Shown piece by piece: positions 43,396 to 46,054 of a DNA stretch of 46,054 bases. The notes below the pieces were generated by a model, which was not told the origin of the DNA, made no database searches, and saw only the letters and a list, made by a program, of their open reading frames with translations. Positions within the stretch are counted from its first letter, which is position 1; every line of letters starts with the position of its first letter. The translations under genes were made by a program, and so were the position numbers. Location: contig QHCD01000038.1 in NCBI GenBank assembly GCA_003244255.1, positions 1-46,054 on the forward strand. The letters are read 5' to 3'. This DNA comes from Pseudonocardiales bacterium (GTDB lineage: Bacteria > Actinomycetota > Actinomycetes > Mycobacteriales > QHCD01).

Positions 43396-44324
43396 GCTGA
43401 ACTCCCCAACAGATCGGTGGCACCGGCGGCAAGCAGCACGGCGGCGAGCTGCTCCCCGACTTCGTCCGAGCGGCTCAAGGGTCCGTCGTGGTGACGGCGC
43501 AGGACGGCGGTGCCGTCGGCGGCGGCAACCATGCCGAGCAGCTGCAGCCGATCGCCGTCGACGCCGGCAACGGCGCCGACGGGCGCCGTGCAGCCCGCTT
43601 CCAGCACTCGCAGCAGCGCGCGCTCGGCGGTGACGGTGGCGCGGGCGACGGGGTCGTCGAGGTCGGCCAGCGCGGCGATGACCGGCTCGTCGTCAGCGCG
43701 GCACTCGACCGCGAGCGCTCCCTGCGCCGGCGCGGGGGTGAACTCGCGCGGGTCGAGGATCTCGGCGGCCCTCGACTCGGCCCCGAGACGCTGCAGCCCG
43801 GCGAGGGCCACCACGACGGCGTCGATCCGGCCGCCGTCGACGGCGTCGATCCGGGTCGTGACGTTGCCGCGGATCGGCACGACCTCGACTGGGCGCCGCA
43901 TCGACTTCAGCAGCGCGATCCGGCGGGCGGCACCCGTCCCCACCCTCGATCCGGCGGGCAGCTCGCCGAGCCGGCCGTGGCGGCTCACGACGGCATCGCG
44001 ACCGTCGGCGCGGGTCGGTACGGCCGCGATGACGAGTCCGGGCGCCGGCGCCGTCGGCAGGTCCTTGTAGGAGTGCACGGCGAGATCGACCTCGCCGGCG
44101 AGCAGCGCGTCGCGCACACCGGCGACGAAGACGCCGGTGCCGCCGAGCTCGCTGATCTGGCGGCCGGACCGGTCGCCGGCTGTGCTGATCGTCACCAGCT
44201 CGACCGGCCGGCGGGTGGCGGCCCGCAGCGCAGCGGCCACCACCTGCGCCTGTGCCTGGGCCAGTGCGCTGCCCCTGGTGCCGAGCCGCAGCGCGGCCGA
44301 ACGCACGGCGGGCGGAATGGTCAT
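43392..44324 (-). CDS. hemC: hydroxymethylbilane synthase (porphobilinogen deaminase)
   Basis: Polymerises four porphobilinogens. The 310 residues include LRLGTRGSALAQAQAQVV, VHSYKDLPTAP and the dipyrromethane-cofactor cysteine in VLEAGCTAPVGA. ATG 44324 overlaps the hemA stop (ATGA). Confidence 0.95.
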   Translation of the reverse strand: MTIPPAVRSAALRLGTRGSALAQAQAQVVAAALRAATRRPVELVTISTAGDRSGRQISELGGTGVFVAGVRDALLAGEVDLAVHSYKDLPTAPAPGLVIAAVPTRADGRDAVVSRHGRLGELPAGSRVGTGAARRIALLKSMRRPVEVVPIRGNVTTRIDAVDGGRIDAVVVALAGLQRLGAESRAAEILDPREFTPAPAQGALAVECRADDEPVIAALADLDDPVARATVTAERALLRVLEAGCTAPVGAVAGVDGDRLQLLGMVAAADGTAVLRRHHDGPLSRSDEVGEQLAAVLLAAGATDLLGSSA

Positions 44325-45628
44325 GCCAGCTCCTCCGTGCGCGGGCTGGCTGCCGACACGGCGGCGACCGCTGCGGGGTCGAGCTCGAAGAGCTCCCGCA
44401 GAGCGGCGGCATACCGGTCGCCGCCGGGTGACTCGGCGAGTTCCTTCACCCGCACCGTTGGCGCATGCAGCAGGGTCGACACCGTGCGCTGGACGGCTCG
44501 GGCGAGCTCCGCACGTACCGCCGGGTCCAGGCCAGGCAGCCGAGCGTCGAGCCGGGCCAGCTCGGCCTGCATGACCTCGCGCGCCCGGGCGCGCAGCGCA
44601 GCCACGGTCGGCCCGACCTGCATCGCGCGCTGTGCTCCCAGGCAGGCCGCGGCCTCGGTGTCGACGATCCGTTCGGCCGCGGCAACCTCACCACTGGGCG
44701 CACCCGGCACCGCGGCACCGACCGCCTCGATGCCCGAGTAGGAGACGCCGGGGAGGTGCGCGACGGCGTCGTCGACGTCGTGCGGCACCGCGAGGTCGAT
44801 GATGGACAGCGGGCGGTCCGGCCGGCGTGCGAGCGCCGATTCGACGGCGTCGGCGCTGATCACGACTCCGACGGAGCCGGTGCAGGCCACCACCAGGTCG
44901 GCGGCGGCGATCTCGTGGTTCAGCTCGGCCAGCCCGACCGCGGTACCGCCGACCGACGCGGCCAACCGCTGTGCCCGCTCCACGGTGCGGTTGGCGACCG
45001 TGATGTGCGCGACGCCGGCCCTGCGCAGGGTCGCACTCGCCAGGGCGCCGATCGACCCCGCACCGACGACGAGCGCGCAGCGGCCGGCGAGCCCACCGAG
45101 CGCGGCGCTCGCCTGCTCCAGCGCTACGCCGACCACCGAGGACCCGGCCCGATCGAGTGCGGTCTCGGCGTGGGCGCGCTTGCCCGCGGCGAGCGCCTTC
45201 TGGGCGACGTCGTGGATGAGCCGGCCGACCACTCCTTCGGCGACGGCGAGGCCGTAGGCCTGACGCACCTGCCCGAGGATCTGCGACTCGCCAACGATCA
45301 TCGAGTCAAGCCCGGCCGCGACCCGGAACAGGTGGTGCACGGCGGCGTCCTCGTAGTGCACGTACAGGTGCTCGCCCAGCTCGGGCACGTCCATGCCGGC
45401 GCGCCGGGCGAGCACCGACGTCACCTCGAACACGCCGCCGTGGAAGCGGTCGACGTCGGCGTATACCTCCACCCGGTTGCACGTCGACAGCAGCATCGCC
45501 TCGGCGACGTGCTCGCCGCTCACCAGCTCGTGCAGCACCTTCGCGACGTCGGGAGCCCCGACGGCGACGCGCTCCAGCAGGCTGACCGGCACGGTGCGGT
45601 GGGACAGGCCGACCGCGAGCAGGCTCAC
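44321..45628 (-). CDS. hemA: glutamyl-tRNA reductase
   Basis: First step of C5 haem synthesis. The 435 residues carry LLAVGLSHRTVPVSLLERVA, the catalytic Cys in LLSTCNRVEVYA, the NADPH-binding segment ALVVGAGSIGALASATLRRA and the C-terminal dimerisation helices. GTG 45628 overlaps the rex stop (GTGA); the frame is open slightly further upstream but that would lie deep in rex. Rex control of rex-hemA is known in Streptomyces. Confidence 0.95.
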   Translation of the reverse strand: MSLLAVGLSHRTVPVSLLERVAVGAPDVAKVLHELVSGEHVAEAMLLSTCNRVEVYADVDRFHGGVFEVTSVLARRAGMDVPELGEHLYVHYEDAAVHHLFRVAAGLDSMIVGESQILGQVRQAYGLAVAEGVVGRLIHDVAQKALAAGKRAHAETALDRAGSSVVGVALEQASAALGGLAGRCALVVGAGSIGALASATLRRAGVAHITVANRTVERAQRLAASVGGTAVGLAELNHEIAAADLVVACTGSVGVVISADAVESALARRPDRPLSIIDLAVPHDVDDAVAHLPGVSYSGIEAVGAAVPGAPSGEVAAAERIVDTEAAACLGAQRAMQVGPTVAALRARAREVMQAELARLDARLPGLDPAVRAELARAVQRTVSTLLHAPTVRVKELAESPGGDRYAAALRELFELDPAAVAAVSAASPRTEELA

Positions 45629-46054
45629 CGCGACGCCACCTCCATCCACGACCCGCCGGTTGCGGCGGATGCGGGTTCGACAGCCTTGCGCTGCTCGTGA
45701 AAGGACAGGATCTGCAGCTCGACGGCGAGGTCGACCTGGCGGATGTCGACGCCGCCGGGCACCGAGAGCACGACCGGTGCGAAGTTGAGGATGCTCGTGA
45801 CGCCGGCCTCGATCAGCCGCTCGGCGACCGTCTGGGCCGAGTCCGCCGACGTCGCGATGATGCCGATCGACACGCTCTCCTCGCGCACCACCGACGCCAG
45901 CTCGTCGATGTGCCGCACGACGATGCCCGCGATCGTGGTGCCGATCTGGGCGGGGGTGGCGTCGAAGAGCGCGGCGACGCGGAAGCCGCGGCTGGCGAAC
46001 CCGCCGTAGCCCGCGAGTGCATGCCCGAGGTTGCCCACGCCGACGATGGCGACG
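45625..46054 (-). CDS. rex: redox-sensing transcriptional repressor Rex, N-terminus cut by window edge
   Basis: The visible ~143 residues are the Rossmann NADH-sensing domain (VAIVGVGNLGHALAGYGGFA, FRVAALFDATPAQIGTTIAG, IGIIATSADSAQTVAERLIE, ILNFAPVVLSVPGGVDIRQV) and the C-terminal swapped helix. The DNA-binding winged helix lies beyond base 46054. Rex releases DNA when NADH/NAD+ rises. A near-consensus Rex site is found upstream of menJ at 7933. Confidence 0.93.
   Translation of the reverse strand, partial: VAIVGVGNLGHALAGYGGFASRGFRVAALFDATPAQIGTTIAGIVVRHIDELASVVREESVSIGIIATSADSAQTVAERLIEAGVTSILNFAPVVLSVPGGVDIRQVDLAVELQILSFHEQRKAVEPASAATGGSWMEVASR

Overview
The window is GC-rich actinobacterial chromosome. 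Supporting signs are overlapping ATGA/GTGA gene junctions, many GTG starts, a menaquinone-based respiratory chain, a class F-type sortase, BldC and WYL regulators, a Rex-HemACDB block, and -10 boxes of the TAnnnT type placed 5-7 nt before start codons (leaderless transcripts). Most of it is core energy metabolism. From memory, the order hemA-C-D-B-hemL-phosphatase-thioredoxin-ccdA-resB-ccs-ParA-like, followed by men genes, matches the Mycobacterium tuberculosis Rv0509-Rv0561c neighbourhood. The genus cannot be fixed from the sequence alone.

Layout. (1) 1-7.9 kb, minus strand: nuoG(partial)-F-E-D-C-B-A (complex I) led by menJ (menaquinone isoprenyl reductase), with a near-consensus Rex operator just upstream of menJ. 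(2) 8.0-9.1 kb: a small MT0933-like protein and menG. (3) 9.3-12.0 kb: a cell-surface group (secreted anchored protein, class F sortase, DUF4397 protein). (4) 12.3-17.6 kb: menF, menD, menC, menE and a DUF4229 membrane protein. (5) 17.7-21.8 kb: an ECF sigma factor, a 173-aa companion and a TPR-CHAT putative protease. (6) 22.2-25.1 kb: a BldC-like regulator and a ParA/MinD-like ATPase with a very long disordered N-terminus. (7) 25.4-29.5 kb, minus strand: ccsB, resB, ccdA and a TlpA/ResA-like thioredoxin (cytochrome c maturation). (8) 29.6-38.5 kb: an accessory insertion of defence genes and gene wreckage. It holds a toxin-antitoxin pair with a truncated toxin, broken res and mod pieces of a type III-like R-M system, a BrnT/BrnA-like pair, an HNH nuclease, a frameshifted DUF1905 gene, a DUF664/DinB protein, a WYL regulator, sigma and HNH scraps, and a DUF6414 gene. 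(9) 38.5-46.05 kb, minus strand: phosphatase, hemL, a Uma2 remnant, hemB, hemD, hemC, hemA and rex (partial).

The core genes serve one purpose. Menaquinone synthesis (menF/D/C/E/G/J) feeds complex I, haem synthesis and cytochrome c maturation supply the downstream chain, and Rex reads NADH/NAD+. Rex is encoded at the right edge and probably controls the menJ-nuo promoter at the left.

The most unusual items are: a 38-bp tandem repeat at the nuoC-nuoD junction that makes a ladder of four 13-codon mini-ORFs coupled by ATGA overlaps into nuoD; the sigma/companion/TPR-CHAT trio, which resembles the protease-controlled sigma arrangement of CRISPR-associated Craspase but without CRISPR; and the defence-gene graveyard splitting a conserved haem/cytochrome block. 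I saw no rRNA, tRNA, CRISPR array or intact transposase.
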